Source of the DNA: Azospirillum doebereinerae
GTDB lineage: Bacteria; Pseudomonadota; Alphaproteobacteria; Azospirillales; Azospirillaceae
Assembly (NCBI RefSeq): GCF_003989665.1
Contig: NZ_RZIJ01000024.1
Coordinates: 1 to 64,000, forward strand
Direction: 5' to 3'
Length of the DNA: 64,000 nucleotides
The notes beneath the pieces were generated by a model that was given only the letters and a program-made list of their open reading frames with translations, was not told where the DNA came from and did not search any database. The translations under genes and the position numbers were made by a program. Positions 18,796 through 28,419 of the stretch are shown piece by piece; the first letter of the stretch is position 1, and each line of letters starts with the position of its first letter.

Positions 18796-18906
18796 GCCCC
18801 CTCCCTAACCCTCCCCCGCCTTCGGCAGGAGAGGGAACTCCGCCGAACGCCGCCAAGGGTCCAACCCCCTCTCCCGCCAAAGGCGGGGGAGGGATGGGGA
18901 GGGGGC
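18796..18906. repeat. Palindromic intergenic repeat, type B
   Basis: GCCCCCTCCCTAACCCTCCC ... GCCTTCGGC ... and the complementary half CGGGGGAGGGATGGGGAGGG, which can fold into one long stem. Sits between the convergent membrane-protein and hydrolase genes. Confidence 0.8.
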
Positions 18907-18922
18907 ATCGAAGCCGACGCCC

Positions 18923-19915
18923 CTACTTCGCCGCCACCAGCTCGCGCGGGTTGCGGTCGGCGCCGCTGGCCAGCGGGTTCTTGGGGTGCTCGATCCAGGC
19001 GGCGATGTCGTCCACCACCACCCCGCCCTTCAGGTCGCGCAGCAGCATGTGGTAGCCGTCCGGATAGACCGCCACGACGTGGCGCCCGCCGGCCTCGAAA
19101 TCCTTGAGCGCGCGTTCCACCGGCTTGGGCGGCAGCACCTGCTCGTGCGCGCCATAGAGCACCAGGGACGGCACCTCCAGCCGGGGGCAGGCGGCCAGCG
19201 CCGCGCCCATCAGGTCGGTCAGCCCCTCCAGCGCGTCGACCCGCGAGCCCTTGATGATCAGCGGGTCGCGGCCGAGCGCGCGCAGCATCTCGATGTTGTC
19301 GGAGGGCTGGATGTTCAGGTCGCGGGGCGCGTGGACGACCATACCGGGAACCAGGTTGTAGGTCACCCACAGCGCGGCGCGCGGGAAGAACCCCATCGTC
19401 TCGCGGCCCCAGACGGCGGGCGCCACCAGGATGGTGCCGTCCACGCGCGGCGGGTGCTTGTCGGTCATGGCGGTCAGCACGACGGCGCCGCCCATGCTCT
19501 CGCCCATCAGGTAGACCGGCAGGCCGGGGTGGCGCAGGCGGACCTGCTCCACCGCCGTCTTCACGTCGGCGACCAGCGTGTCGGTGCCGGGCCAGATGCC
19601 GCGGTCGCGACCGGCGCCGAAGCCGCGCTGGTCGTAGGCGTAGGTGGCGACGCCCTGCCCGGCCAGCCGGCGCCCGGCCCCGTCGAAGGCGTTGGAGTAG
19701 TCGTTGAAGCCGTGCAGGGCCACGACCACGGCCCTGGGCTTGCCGTCGGCCGGCAGCCAGGAGCGCAGCGGCAGCTCGAAGCCGTCGGCGGCGACCAGCG
19801 CGCGGTCGGTCAGCGCGGGTTGGACGATGGCCGTCCCCATCGGTTGGAAATTGGCGGCACAGCCGCCCAGCAGAAGTCCCAAGCCGAGAACAGCCGCCAA
19901 CCCGCTACGCCGCAT
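18923..19915 (-). CDS. Alpha/beta hydrolase lipoprotein (lysophospholipase/monoacylglycerol lipase type)
   Basis: 330 residues. Lipoprotein signal MRRSGLAAVLGLGLLLGGC with lipobox LGGC at about 16-19. The hydrolase_4 fold is clear: VVALHGFNDYSNAFDG (oxyanion), YDQRGFGAGRD, nucleophile elbow MGESMGGAVVL (Ser), LVLYGAHEQVLPP (acid) and DGYHMLLRD (His). It probably cleaves lysophospholipids or monoglycerides at the membrane. The start overlaps the end of the upstream ABC ATPase gene by 11 bp, implying translational coupling. Confidence 0.85.
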   Translation of the reverse strand: MRRSGLAAVLGLGLLLGGCAANFQPMGTAIVQPALTDRALVAADGFELPLRSWLPADGKPRAVVVALHGFNDYSNAFDGAGRRLAGQGVATYAYDQRGFGAGRDRGIWPGTDTLVADVKTAVEQVRLRHPGLPVYLMGESMGGAVVLTAMTDKHPPRVDGTILVAPAVWGRETMGFFPRAALWVTYNLVPGMVVHAPRDLNIQPSDNIEMLRALGRDPLIIKGSRVDALEGLTDLMGAALAACPRLEVPSLVLYGAHEQVLPPKPVERALKDFEAGGRHVVAVYPDGYHMLLRDLKGGVVVDDIAAWIEHPKNPLASGADRNPRELVAAK

Positions 19916-20915
19916 GGACTACCCCTGTGTTGTCGTGAGCACCACCTGTGAGCTGAAGGAATATATCCTCCAAATCCGATTCCTCGGTCGTGACATCGAT
20001 AATCCCGATTCCCGCCGCCGCGAGGGCCGACAGGATCGCGCCGGCCCGCTGGCGGCTCGGCTGGTAGCGCACGACCAGCCGGCGCGGCTCCGGCAGCTCC
20101 ACCGAGAAGCCCTCCAGCGCCGGCGGCGGCGCCGTCAGGTCACGCTCCAGCGTGAAGCACATCGCCTTGGCGTCCACCCGCCGCAGCAGGGTCGCGGTCG
20201 GCTCGCAGGCCACCACCTGACCGTGGTTGATGATGGCGATGGTGTCGCACAGCTCCTCCGCCTCCTTGAGGTAGTGGGTGGTCAGCAGCACGGTGGTGCC
20301 GGCCCGGTTCAGCGTGCGGACGTATTCCCAAAGCTGGCGGCGCAGCTCCACGTCGACGCCGGCGGTCGGTTCGTCGAGGATCAGCACGGGCGGCGTGTGG
20401 ACCATCGCCTTGGCCACCATCAGCCGGCGCTTCATGCCGCCCGACAGCGAGCGCGCGTGGGCGTCGGCCTTGTCGGCCAGCCCGACAGCGTCGAGCAGCT
20501 CGTCGGTGCGGCGCTCCCGCTTCGGCACGCCGTAGAGGCCGGCCTGAAGCTCCAGCATCTCGCGCGGGGTGAAGAAGGGGTCCATGTTCAGTTCCTGCGG
20601 CACCACGCCGATCGACGCGCGGGCGCGGCGCGGGTGCTCCGTGACCTCGTGGCCCCAGATCGTCGCCGTGCCGCCGGTCTTGTTCACCAGACCGGCCAGG
20701 ATGTTGATGAGGGTGGACTTCCCAGCCCCGTTCGGCCCGAGCAGCCCGAACAGCGAGCCGCGCGGGATGGCGAGGTCGAGCCCCTTCAGCGCGTGCTTCG
20801 GCCCGGCCTTGCCGGTGGGCTGGTAGATCTTCGTCAGGCCGCGAAGCTCCACGGCGTTGGCGGGAAGATCGACCGGGACGGGGGCCGGGGTGGGGGTGCC
20901 GACATGCGCGACCAT
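19905..20915 (-). CDS. ABC-2-type transporter ATP-binding protein
   Basis: 336 residues. Walker A GPNGAGKST, Q-loop VVPQELNMDPFFT, signature LSGGMKRRLMVAKAM, Walker B VLILDEPTAGVD and switch His in LLTTHYLKEAEEL are all intact. The C-terminal extension ending DVTTEESDLEDIFLQLTGG is typical of drug/polysaccharide exporter ATPases. The usual ABC-2 permease gene is absent; the next gene in the operon is a lipoprotein hydrolase. Confidence 0.9.
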   Translation of the reverse strand: MVAHVGTPTPAPVPVDLPANAVELRGLTKIYQPTGKAGPKHALKGLDLAIPRGSLFGLLGPNGAGKSTLINILAGLVNKTGGTATIWGHEVTEHPRRARASIGVVPQELNMDPFFTPREMLELQAGLYGVPKRERRTDELLDAVGLADKADAHARSLSGGMKRRLMVAKAMVHTPPVLILDEPTAGVDVELRRQLWEYVRTLNRAGTTVLLTTHYLKEAEELCDTIAIINHGQVVACEPTATLLRRVDAKAMCFTLERDLTAPPPALEGFSVELPEPRRLVVRYQPSRQRAGAILSALAAAGIGIIDVTTEESDLEDIFLQLTGGAHDNTGVVHAA

Positions 20916-21120
20916 TTCAAGACCTCAAAAGAACCCATGACGATGACGTTGTGCGGAAAACCGAGTCAATCCCGTTGATCCGCGCGGTGCGATGGGTATC
21001 ATCCCGCCCGCGCGCCGATCCTTCGGGATCCGGGAGCCCGGCTTTCCGGACACAGCCCCACGATGGCGCACGCGCGCGCGCCTGTCAAAACAGAGCCTGC
21101 CAGAACAGAGGATGACCGCC

Positions 21121-21300
21121 ATGCAGCCGACCGAGACGATACCCGTGGAAACCGCGACCGTCGGGTGCGACGGCGGCGGCGGCGCGCTGGGCCATCCGCT
21201 GGTCTACCTGACGCTCGACCAGGACGGGCAGGTGGAATGCCCCTATTGCTCGCGCGCGTTCAAGCTGAAGGAAGGCGTCACGCTCGGCCACGGCCACTGA
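21121..21300 (+). CDS. Zinc-finger CHCC (NDUFS6-like) protein
   Basis: 59 residues from ATG 21121, chosen because AGAGGA (21107-21112) is about 9 nt upstream; ATG 21112 is an alternative. GCDGGGGALGHPLVYL and VECPYCSRAFKL give the Cys-His-Cys-Cys zinc site of the zf-CHCC family, whose mitochondrial member is the complex I subunit NDUFS6. The bacterial protein is a common small alphaproteobacterial gene, possibly linked to complex I assembly. Confidence 0.85.
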   Translation: MQPTETIPVETATVGCDGGGGALGHPLVYLTLDQDGQVECPYCSRAFKLKEGVTLGHGH

Positions 21301-21700
21301 GCCGGCCATTGAGTCGGTCTGGCGCAACGCACAAGGTTTCGGCGCCAAGGTTCCAAGACCAAAGGACCTTTTGCGGCGGCTGACTGGGATGAGGGATGGA
21401 AAAACGGACCGGTCGCGGTCGTTTTCCGTCCCTTATTTGTTTGTAAACAATTCTTTACTCTGTTTTACCAGAACATCCCGATTCCCGCCGTGGTTATTGA
21501 TCGCGACCCGAATCAGGTTACATTCCTGTTATATTTTCTTCGCGGTTGTGCGAAAGTCACGAGCGATCCGTCTTGACGGGTTTCGGTAAGCTGTCATCTT
21601 TGTTGCGTTGCGGTACCGCCTAGTCATCCCTCCTGTTCGTTCGAGTTCACAGATGCTGTTTCCAGGCGGTTCAGGCTTGGCGTCGGAAGAGGCGCACACG
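21301..21700. promoter_or_regulatory. AT-richer 400-bp intergenic leader of the PAS-GGDEF-EAL gene
   Basis: No convincing gene. It holds an imperfect hairpin (AAGGTTC at 21345-21351 with GACCTT at 21365-21370) that may end the zinc-finger transcript, and a bulged hairpin at 21398-21427 (GGAAAAACGGACC with GGTCGTTTTCC). A near-perfect palindrome TTGTTT-GT-AAACAA lies at 21437-21450. The stretch 21430-21480 is notably AT-rich for this genome and probably contains the promoter. Confidence 0.4.
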
Positions 21701-23758
21701 ATGAGTCAAGACACGGAAGAACAGTACCGCAGCATCTTCGAGAATGCCGTCGAGGGCATTTATCAGACGACCATCGACGGGCGTTACTTGCGGGTCAACC
21801 CGGCGCTGGCCGAGATTTACGGCTACGCCTCGCCCGACGATTTGATCGCCAACCTGACCGACATCGCCGGCCAGCTCTACGTCGACCCCGGCAAGCGCGA
21901 GGCCTTCGCCGACCTGATGGCCCGCAAGGACACGGTCCACAGCTTCGAGGCGCGGGTCTTCCGGCGCGACGGGTCGATCATCTGGATCGCGGAAAGCGCG
22001 CGCTGCGTGCGCGACGGCGCGGGGCGCATCCGCTACTACGAAGGCACCGTCCAGGACATCACCGAGCGCAAGCAGCACGAGGAGAAGATCCGGCTGCTCG
22101 CCACCGTGTTCGACAGCGTCGCCGACGGCATCCTGATCGTCGATCCCGAACTGACCGTCCAAGCCATCAACCCGGCCTACGAGATCGTCACCGGCTTCCA
22201 GCCGGAAGAGCTGCTGCGCCGCCCGCTGGTGCTGTTCGCGCCGGGCTCGCACGAGCGCGACTTCATCGACGGCATCTGGACCACCGCGCGGCAGGCCGGG
22301 CGCTGGCAGGGGGAGGTGACCAGCTTCCGCCATTCCGGCGACGCGTTCGCCGCCGCGCTGTCGGTGACCTCGGTGCGCGCGCCCAACGGCGTGCTGGAGC
22401 ATTACGTCCTCACCGTCGCCGACATCAGCCAGCGCAAGTCGCAGGAACACCAGATCCGCTACCAGGCCAGCTACGACCGGCTGACCGACCTGCCCAACCG
22501 CTGGCTGGTCTGCGAGCGGCTGGAGGAGGCGATCGCGCGCGCCCAGCGCACCCACAGCAAGGTGGCGGTGGCCTTCCTCGACCTCAACCGCTTCAAGCAG
22601 GTCAACGACACGCTGGGCCACCACGCCGGCGACGAACTGCTGAAGCTGGTGGCGCGCCGCCTGCGCAACTGCACGCGGATGACCGACACGGTGGGGCGGC
22701 TGGGCGGCGACGAGTTCCTGATCGTGGCGCCCGACGCCGCCGACCGTTCGGCCGGCGCCCGGCTGGTCGAGAAGGTGCTGTATTCGATGGACGAGCCCTT
22801 CGGCGTCCACAACCAGGAGCTTTTCTGCGGCGCGTCGATCGGGTTGGCCTTCTACCCCGACGACGGCGACACGGCCGACCAGCTCCTGCGCAACGCCGAC
22901 CTCGCCATGTACCACGCCAAGCGCAACCCGGAACACAAATACGTCTTCTACGACAACGGGATGCGCGAACGTTCCGGCTTCACGCTGGGGCTGGAGAGCG
23001 ATTTGCGCCGGGCCGGCAACGGCGACGAGTTCGAGCTGTATTTCCAGCCCAAGCTGGATCTGGCGACCGACCGGGTGATCGGGGCGGAGGCGCTGATCCG
23101 CTGGCAGCACCCGACGCGCGGCATGGTCAGCCCGGCGGAGTTCATCCCGCTGGCCGAGGAGACCGGCCTGATCTGGGACATCGGCGCCTGGACCTTCATG
23201 GAGGCTTGCCGCCGGCTGGCCGGCTGGATCGAGCAGGGCATTCCCATCCCTTCGGTGTCGGTCAACCTGTCGCCGCGCCAGTTCCAGGACGCCCGGCTGG
23301 TCGGCTTCGTCCGCAGCGTGGTCGACGCCTCGGGCATCCCGCCCGACCGGCTGGAGCTGGAGCTGACCGAGGGCGCCATGATCGGCGACATCGAGAAGGC
23401 GGTGACGATCCTCAACGGGCTGAAGGACGTCGGGGTGCGGCTGTCCATCGACGATTTCGGCACCGGCTATTCCTCGCTGGCCTATCTCAAGCGCTTTCCC
23501 ATCGACACGCTGAAGATCGACCGCAGCTTCGTGCGCGACATCGTGAAGTCCTCGACCGACCCGGCCATCGTCGGCACCATCGTCAACCTCGCCGAAAGCC
23601 TGGGCTTCGACACCATCGCCGAGGGCGTCGAGACGGTCGAGCAGGCCGAGATGCTGCGCCAGCAGCGCTGCACGCGCATCCAGGGCTACCTCATCAGCCG
23701 CCCGTTGCCGGTCGAGGCGTTCGAGGCCTTCATGCGCGCCCGGGTGGTGACGGCGTAA
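21701..23758 (+). CDS. PAS-PAS-GGDEF-EAL c-di-GMP signalling protein
   Basis: 685 residues from ATG 21701 (AAGAGG about 10 nt upstream); an in-frame ATG at 21653 would add 16 residues. Two PAS domains (EEQYRSIFENAVEGIYQTT, then LLATVFDSVADGILIVD) with PAC motifs (GTVQDITERKQHEEKIR) precede a GGDEF domain with intact LGGDEFLIV. A complete EAL domain follows: IGAEALIRWQHP, SVNLSPRQF, LELTEGAM, SIDDFGTGYSSL, LKIDRSF and AEGVET. Both activities are possible. No transmembrane segment, so cytoplasmic sensing is likely. Confidence 0.92.
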   Translation: MSQDTEEQYRSIFENAVEGIYQTTIDGRYLRVNPALAEIYGYASPDDLIANLTDIAGQLYVDPGKREAFADLMARKDTVHSFEARVFRRDGSIIWIAESARCVRDGAGRIRYYEGTVQDITERKQHEEKIRLLATVFDSVADGILIVDPELTVQAINPAYEIVTGFQPEELLRRPLVLFAPGSHERDFIDGIWTTARQAGRWQGEVTSFRHSGDAFAAALSVTSVRAPNGVLEHYVLTVADISQRKSQEHQIRYQASYDRLTDLPNRWLVCERLEEAIARAQRTHSKVAVAFLDLNRFKQVNDTLGHHAGDELLKLVARRLRNCTRMTDTVGRLGGDEFLIVAPDAADRSAGARLVEKVLYSMDEPFGVHNQELFCGASIGLAFYPDDGDTADQLLRNADLAMYHAKRNPEHKYVFYDNGMRERSGFTLGLESDLRRAGNGDEFELYFQPKLDLATDRVIGAEALIRWQHPTRGMVSPAEFIPLAEETGLIWDIGAWTFMEACRRLAGWIEQGIPIPSVSVNLSPRQFQDARLVGFVRSVVDASGIPPDRLELELTEGAMIGDIEKAVTILNGLKDVGVRLSIDDFGTGYSSLAYLKRFPIDTLKIDRSFVRDIVKSSTDPAIVGTIVNLAESLGFDTIAEGVETVEQAEMLRQQRCTRIQGYLISRPLPVEAFEAFMRARVVTA

Positions 23759-23817
23759 CCCGCAGCCTGTAGGGTCTCGCCGGGACGGCGGCGGGCAGGG
23801 GCGGCGGGCGAGGGATC

Positions 23818-26202
23818 ATGGCAAGCATCGGCGAGGCGCTCGGGATCGCGCTCGATCTCCATCAGGCGGGCCGCGTCGACGAGGCGCGGACGCTCTACGG
23901 GCGCATCCTCGACGCCGACCCGCAGCAGGCCGACGCCCATCACCTGCTGGGCGTGCTGCTTGGCCAATGCGGCGATTCCGACGGGGCGGGGGCATCCATC
24001 GCGCGGGCCGTCGCGCTCAACCCGGCGCGGTCCGATTTCCACCTCAACCTCGCCAACCTGCGGCGCGCGTCCGCCGCCATCGACGACGCCGGCCGGCATT
24101 ACGCCCACGCCCTGGCGCTGCGTCCGGACAACCCGGAGGCGGCGGCCCGGCTCGGCGCCATCCGGGCGGGGCAGGGCGTCGAGGAACCGGCACTCGCGCT
24201 TGCCGATTCGGTTTTGGACAACGCCCAGGCGGTGAGCGTCGAGGCGCTGACCGCGCTGGGCATCGCCATCGGCCGTTTCGACGGGCGGGAGGAGACGGCG
24301 GCGGCGCTGCTCGACCGCTCGGCGGCGCGGGAGCCGGCCTCGGCGGCGGTCCAGGCCCAGCTCGGGCTGCTGCGGCAGCGCCAGGGGCGCCTGGACGCGG
24401 CGGCCGTCCATTACCGGGCGGCGTTGCGCCAGCGGGCGGAGTTCCCGGCCGTCCTGAACGCGCTGGGCGCGCTGGCGCTGGACGCCGGCCGGCTGGACGA
24501 GGCCACGGCCTGTTTCACCCGGCAGGCCGCCTCGGATCCGGCGGATCCGGAGCCCTACCGCTGGCTCGGGCGCCTTCACCGGTCGCGGGGCCGCTCCGGG
24601 GAGGCCGCGTCGGTGCTGGCGCAGGCCGAGGCGCTGGCGCCGGGCGACCGCGACACCGGGGTGGCGCTCGCCGTCACCCTGCTGACCCTGAAACGTCCCG
24701 ACGAGGCCGAGGCGGTCCTGGCGGCGCTGGCGGGCGCCGGGCCGGACGACCCGCTGGTCCTCTACAATCTGGGGCAGGCGCGGGCCGCGCGGAAGGACCC
24801 GGACGCGGCGCTGGCCGCCTTCCGGCTGGCCGTGGCGCTGGCGCCGGACGTGGGCGACCTTCTGCACGCTCTGGGCAACGGGCTGACCGGAATCGGCTGC
24901 GCGCGCCAGGGCGCCCGATGGCTGGAGCGAGCGCTGCCCCTGGGCGGCGAGCGGGTCGACTGGCACCGCTCCGCCATGCTGGCGGTGCTCTATGTGCCGG
25001 GCGTCGATCCGGAGCGGCGCTTCGCCCTGCACCGGCGCCTGGAGATGGTGACCGCCGCCCCGGCGCCGCTGGCGCGTCCGTCCGTCACGCCCGATCCGGA
25101 GCGTCGCCTGCGCGTCGGCTACCTGACCTCCGACCTGCGGGCCTTCCAGCCGATTGCGCGCAACACGCTGCCGCTGTTCGAGAACCGGGACCGCGCCGGT
25201 TTCGAGGTCACCGTCTACGCCCATGTGCTGGAGCCGGACGGCACCACCCAACGCTTCCGCGCCCTGTCCGACCGCTGGCGCGACATCGCCCAACTCGACG
25301 ACGCCACGGTCGCCAGCCTGATCCGGGACGACGGCATCGACGTCCTGGTGGCGCTGGGGATCCGTTTCGACCACAACCGGCCGCAGGTCTGCCGGTACCG
25401 CCCGGCCCCGGTGCAGGTCGGTTTCCACGACGCGGCGACCAGCGGGCTGTCGGAGATCGGCTACATCGTCACCGACCGGGTGATGACCCCGCGCCACGGG
25501 ACGGAGCGCTTCACCGAACGGCCCCTGCGTCTGCCGAGCTTCTATCTGGCGGCGATCCCGGCCGACGCGCCGCCGGTCGGTCCCCCGCCGATGCTGCGCG
25601 ACGGGGTAACGCGGTTCGGCTGCTTCAACAACCCGGCCAAGATCTCCGACGAGACGCTGGATCTGTGGGCGCGGGTGATGGGGGCGGTGCCGGACTCGGT
25701 CCTGGTGCTGAACTACCTCGACGCCTACCGGTCGCGGCGGTGCGTCGGGCGCATCCGCGACCGCCTGGCCGCCGGCGGGATCGATCCTGAGCGCCTGCGG
25801 ATCGGGCCGACGGAGATCGAGCATCCGGCCGCGCATCTCGCCCGCTACGCCGGCATCGACATCGCGCTCGACCCCTTCCCCTTCTGCGGCTCGACCACGA
25901 CCTTCGAGGCGCTGGCGATGGGCGTCCCGGTGGTGACCCTGCCGCAGGACACCATGGTCAGCCGCTGGTCGGCGTCGATGCTGCGCGCGCTGGGGCTGGA
26001 CGAACTGGTGGCCGGTTCCGGCGACGCCTATGTGGCCATCGCCGCCGCGCTGGCCGGCGACCCGGCCCGGTTGTCGGCGCTGCGCGCCGGGCTGCGCGGC
26101 CGTCTGGCGGCGTCCCCGCTGTGCGACGGCCGGCGGCGCGCCCGGCAAATGGAGCGCCTGTACCGCGCCGTCTGGCGGCGCTGGTGCCGCCAACAGGGAT
26201 GA
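23818..26202 (+). CDS. TPR repeat / GT41 (O-GlcNAc transferase-like, SPINDLY) glycosyltransferase
   Basis: 794 residues; GAGGG precedes ATG 23818. Residues about 1-410 are tetratricopeptide repeats (ADAHHLLGVLLGQCGDSDGA, EPYRWLGRLHRSRGRSGEA). Residues about 420-790 are the GT41 catalytic region: LRVGYLTSDLRAFQP, RPAPVQVGFHDAATSG, TRFGCFNNPAKISDETLDLWARV, DIALDPFPFCGSTTTFEALAMGVPVVTL and MLRALGLDELVA. It probably transfers a sugar to protein Ser/Thr or another acceptor; donor and acceptor are unknown. The next gene is a diverged paralogue in the same order, 6 bp away. Confidence 0.87.
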   Translation: MASIGEALGIALDLHQAGRVDEARTLYGRILDADPQQADAHHLLGVLLGQCGDSDGAGASIARAVALNPARSDFHLNLANLRRASAAIDDAGRHYAHALALRPDNPEAAARLGAIRAGQGVEEPALALADSVLDNAQAVSVEALTALGIAIGRFDGREETAAALLDRSAAREPASAAVQAQLGLLRQRQGRLDAAAVHYRAALRQRAEFPAVLNALGALALDAGRLDEATACFTRQAASDPADPEPYRWLGRLHRSRGRSGEAASVLAQAEALAPGDRDTGVALAVTLLTLKRPDEAEAVLAALAGAGPDDPLVLYNLGQARAARKDPDAALAAFRLAVALAPDVGDLLHALGNGLTGIGCARQGARWLERALPLGGERVDWHRSAMLAVLYVPGVDPERRFALHRRLEMVTAAPAPLARPSVTPDPERRLRVGYLTSDLRAFQPIARNTLPLFENRDRAGFEVTVYAHVLEPDGTTQRFRALSDRWRDIAQLDDATVASLIRDDGIDVLVALGIRFDHNRPQVCRYRPAPVQVGFHDAATSGLSEIGYIVTDRVMTPRHGTERFTERPLRLPSFYLAAIPADAPPVGPPPMLRDGVTRFGCFNNPAKISDETLDLWARVMGAVPDSVLVLNYLDAYRSRRCVGRIRDRLAAGGIDPERLRIGPTEIEHPAAHLARYAGIDIALDPFPFCGSTTTFEALAMGVPVVTLPQDTMVSRWSASMLRALGLDELVAGSGDAYVAIAAALAGDPARLSALRAGLRGRLAASPLCDGRRRARQMERLYRAVWRRWCRQQG

Positions 26203-26208
26203 GGGACG

Positions 26209-28278
26209 ATGGCGAGCGTTCATGAGGCGCTGGTGGCGGCGCTCGACCATCACGAGAACGGCCGCGCCGCCGAGGCGGAGATCCTGTACCGGCGGATCCT
26301 CGACGCGGTTCCGGCCCAGGCCGACGCGTGGCACCTGCTGGGCGTGCTGCACGGGCAGGGTGGGCGGGCGGGGGAGGCGGACTCCGGCTTCCGCCGCGCC
26401 GTCGCCCTCGATCCCGCCCGCGCCGACTACGCCGCCAACCACGCCAAACTGCTGGCCGCCGCCGGCCGGGTGGAGGAGGCCGCCGGCCCCTGTCTGGCCG
26501 CCCTCCGGCTCCGGCCGGACGGTGCCGAGCCCTGGCTGCTGGACACGCTGCGCCGGGCGGCGCGGCTCGCGGAGGAGCGGGGCGATCCGGCCGGGGCGCG
26601 CCGTTTGCTCTCCGCCGTGGTCGCGGCCTCTCCCGGCGACGCCCAGTCGCGCGCCGAGCTGGGTTTGGCGTGCCAGCGCCTGGGCGATCACACGGCCGCG
26701 ACGGCGCTGTTCGCCCAGGCGCTGGCGCTGTCCCACGACGCGCCGGAGCGCTGGCGGGATCTGTGGCTGCACAGCGGGGTGTCGTTCCACGCGGTGAAGG
26801 ACCATCTCCCGGCGGCGCGGGCCTTCGCCGCCGCCGTGGTGCTCGACCCCGCCGGCCCGGTGGGGCTCGACAGCCTGGGGCGGGCTTGGCCCGACGCCGG
26901 GGAGGCGGAGCGCGGGGTGAGGGCGCTGACGTGGCGCTGGCGGCTCGACCCCGGCAACGCCGCCCTGTGCGTCGCGGTGGCCCGCGCGCTGGAGCGGAGC
27001 CGCCGCCCGGCCGAGGCCGCCCTGTGGCACGGCCGCGCGGCGGCGCTGACCGGCGATCCGGCCGACGAAGCGGCGGTCATCCTCAACCTGAACCTGACCG
27101 GTTGCCCGGCGGCCGACATCGCGGCGGCGGCGCGGCGCTGGGCGGCGCGGCACGCCGAACCCTTGCGCGAGGCCCCTCCTCCGGACCGGAGTCCGGACCC
27201 CGACCGCCGCTTGCGCGTCGGTTACCTGTGCGAGAATGCCCTGACGCACGACTTCACCTGCCTGCCGCTGGTCGAACACCATGGGCCCGGCGTCGTGCCG
27301 GTCGTGTACGCGCTGGGCGCCAACGCCGACAACCCGCTGTTGCCGCGCTACGCGGCGGCGGCGCTGCTGCGCCGGGCCGGCGGGCTGGACAACGCGGCGC
27401 TGGCCGACCTGATCCGGGCGGACGGGATCGACATCCTGGTCGACGGCGCCGGCTTTCCCTCGCGCGGGCAGCGCCTGCTGGCGATGGCGCGGCGCCCGGC
27501 CCCGGTGCAGATCCATTTCCCGGTGATGACGACGACCGGGCTGTCGGCGATGGACGCCGTGCTCGTCGATGCGTCCACCGTTCCGCCCGGCCGCGAGGCC
27601 GACTTCACCGAGCGGGTGCTGCGCCTGCCCGTCGGCTATCATTACTCTCCCCTGGTGCCGGTGCCCGACCCGGCGCCGGAGCCGCCGCTGCTGCGCGATG
27701 GGCGCGTGACCTTCGGCAGCTTCAACATGGCGAGCAAGCTGTCCCCCGCCGTCTTCGACGTCTGGGCCGCCATCCTGCGCCAAGTGCCGGACTCGCGCCT
27801 GATCGTCAAGGCGCTGGACCTCTCCCCCGCCGACCGCCGGGTTCTGGAGCGCGCCCTCGGCGGGGCGTTGGAGATCCGGCCGCCGACGGACGGCGTCGAG
27901 GAACACATGGCCGCCTACAGCGACCTCGACATCCACCTCGACAGCTTCCCCTACGGCGGCGTGACGACCACGGCGCAAGCGCTGTGGATGGGGGTGCCGG
28001 TGGTCAGCCTGACCGGCGAACGGGTGCTCGACCGTTACGGCGCGTCGCTGCTGCGCGCCGTGGGCCTCGACGATCTGGCGGTGCCGACACCCGACGCCTA
28101 CATCGACGCGGCGGTGACGCTGGCCGGGGACCCCGACCGCCTGCGCCGTCTGCGCGGTTCCTTGCGCGACCGGATGCGCGCCTCCCCGCTGTCCGACCCC
28201 GTGGCCTTCGCCCGCCACGTCGAGCGCGCCTACCGCGCCCTGTGGCGGCGCTGGTGCGCGTCCCAGGCGGCGCGCTGA
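26209..28278 (+). CDS. TPR repeat / GT41 glycosyltransferase, second copy
   Basis: 689 residues; GAGGGA at 26201-26206 overlaps the upstream stop region. The TPR part is shorter, and the catalytic part shows LRVGYLCENALTHDFTCLPL, RPAPVQIHFPVMTTTGLSAMD, VTFGSFNMASKLSPAVFDVWAAI, DIHLDSFPYGGVTTTAQALWMGVPVV and LLRAVGLDDLAV. N-termini of both copies match (MASI/VHEAL...AL..H..GR..EA), so this is a tandem duplication that has diverged considerably. Co-transcription is almost certain. Confidence 0.87.
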   Translation: MASVHEALVAALDHHENGRAAEAEILYRRILDAVPAQADAWHLLGVLHGQGGRAGEADSGFRRAVALDPARADYAANHAKLLAAAGRVEEAAGPCLAALRLRPDGAEPWLLDTLRRAARLAEERGDPAGARRLLSAVVAASPGDAQSRAELGLACQRLGDHTAATALFAQALALSHDAPERWRDLWLHSGVSFHAVKDHLPAARAFAAAVVLDPAGPVGLDSLGRAWPDAGEAERGVRALTWRWRLDPGNAALCVAVARALERSRRPAEAALWHGRAAALTGDPADEAAVILNLNLTGCPAADIAAAARRWAARHAEPLREAPPPDRSPDPDRRLRVGYLCENALTHDFTCLPLVEHHGPGVVPVVYALGANADNPLLPRYAAAALLRRAGGLDNAALADLIRADGIDILVDGAGFPSRGQRLLAMARRPAPVQIHFPVMTTTGLSAMDAVLVDASTVPPGREADFTERVLRLPVGYHYSPLVPVPDPAPEPPLLRDGRVTFGSFNMASKLSPAVFDVWAAILRQVPDSRLIVKALDLSPADRRVLERALGGALEIRPPTDGVEEHMAAYSDLDIHLDSFPYGGVTTTAQALWMGVPVVSLTGERVLDRYGASLLRAVGLDDLAVPTPDAYIDAAVTLAGDPDRLRRLRGSLRDRMRASPLSDPVAFARHVERAYRALWRRWCASQAAR

Positions 28279-28419
28279 CCTCCATCCGCGCGGCGATCCC
28301 TCTCTCCCGATCCTTCTGAAAAAACGACGCTTTTCCGTCCTCCGCCCCTCCGGCGGAGCGCCTTGTCCCGCCCGATTTCCATCGGTCCGCAAAATAGTTC
28401 GAGGTTCCCGCAATTGCGC

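Noticed and set aside
21371-21589. Possible 72-codon gene in the 21.3-21.7 kb gap
   Set aside because: No ribosome site, atypical composition, and it overlaps hairpins and the likely promoter.
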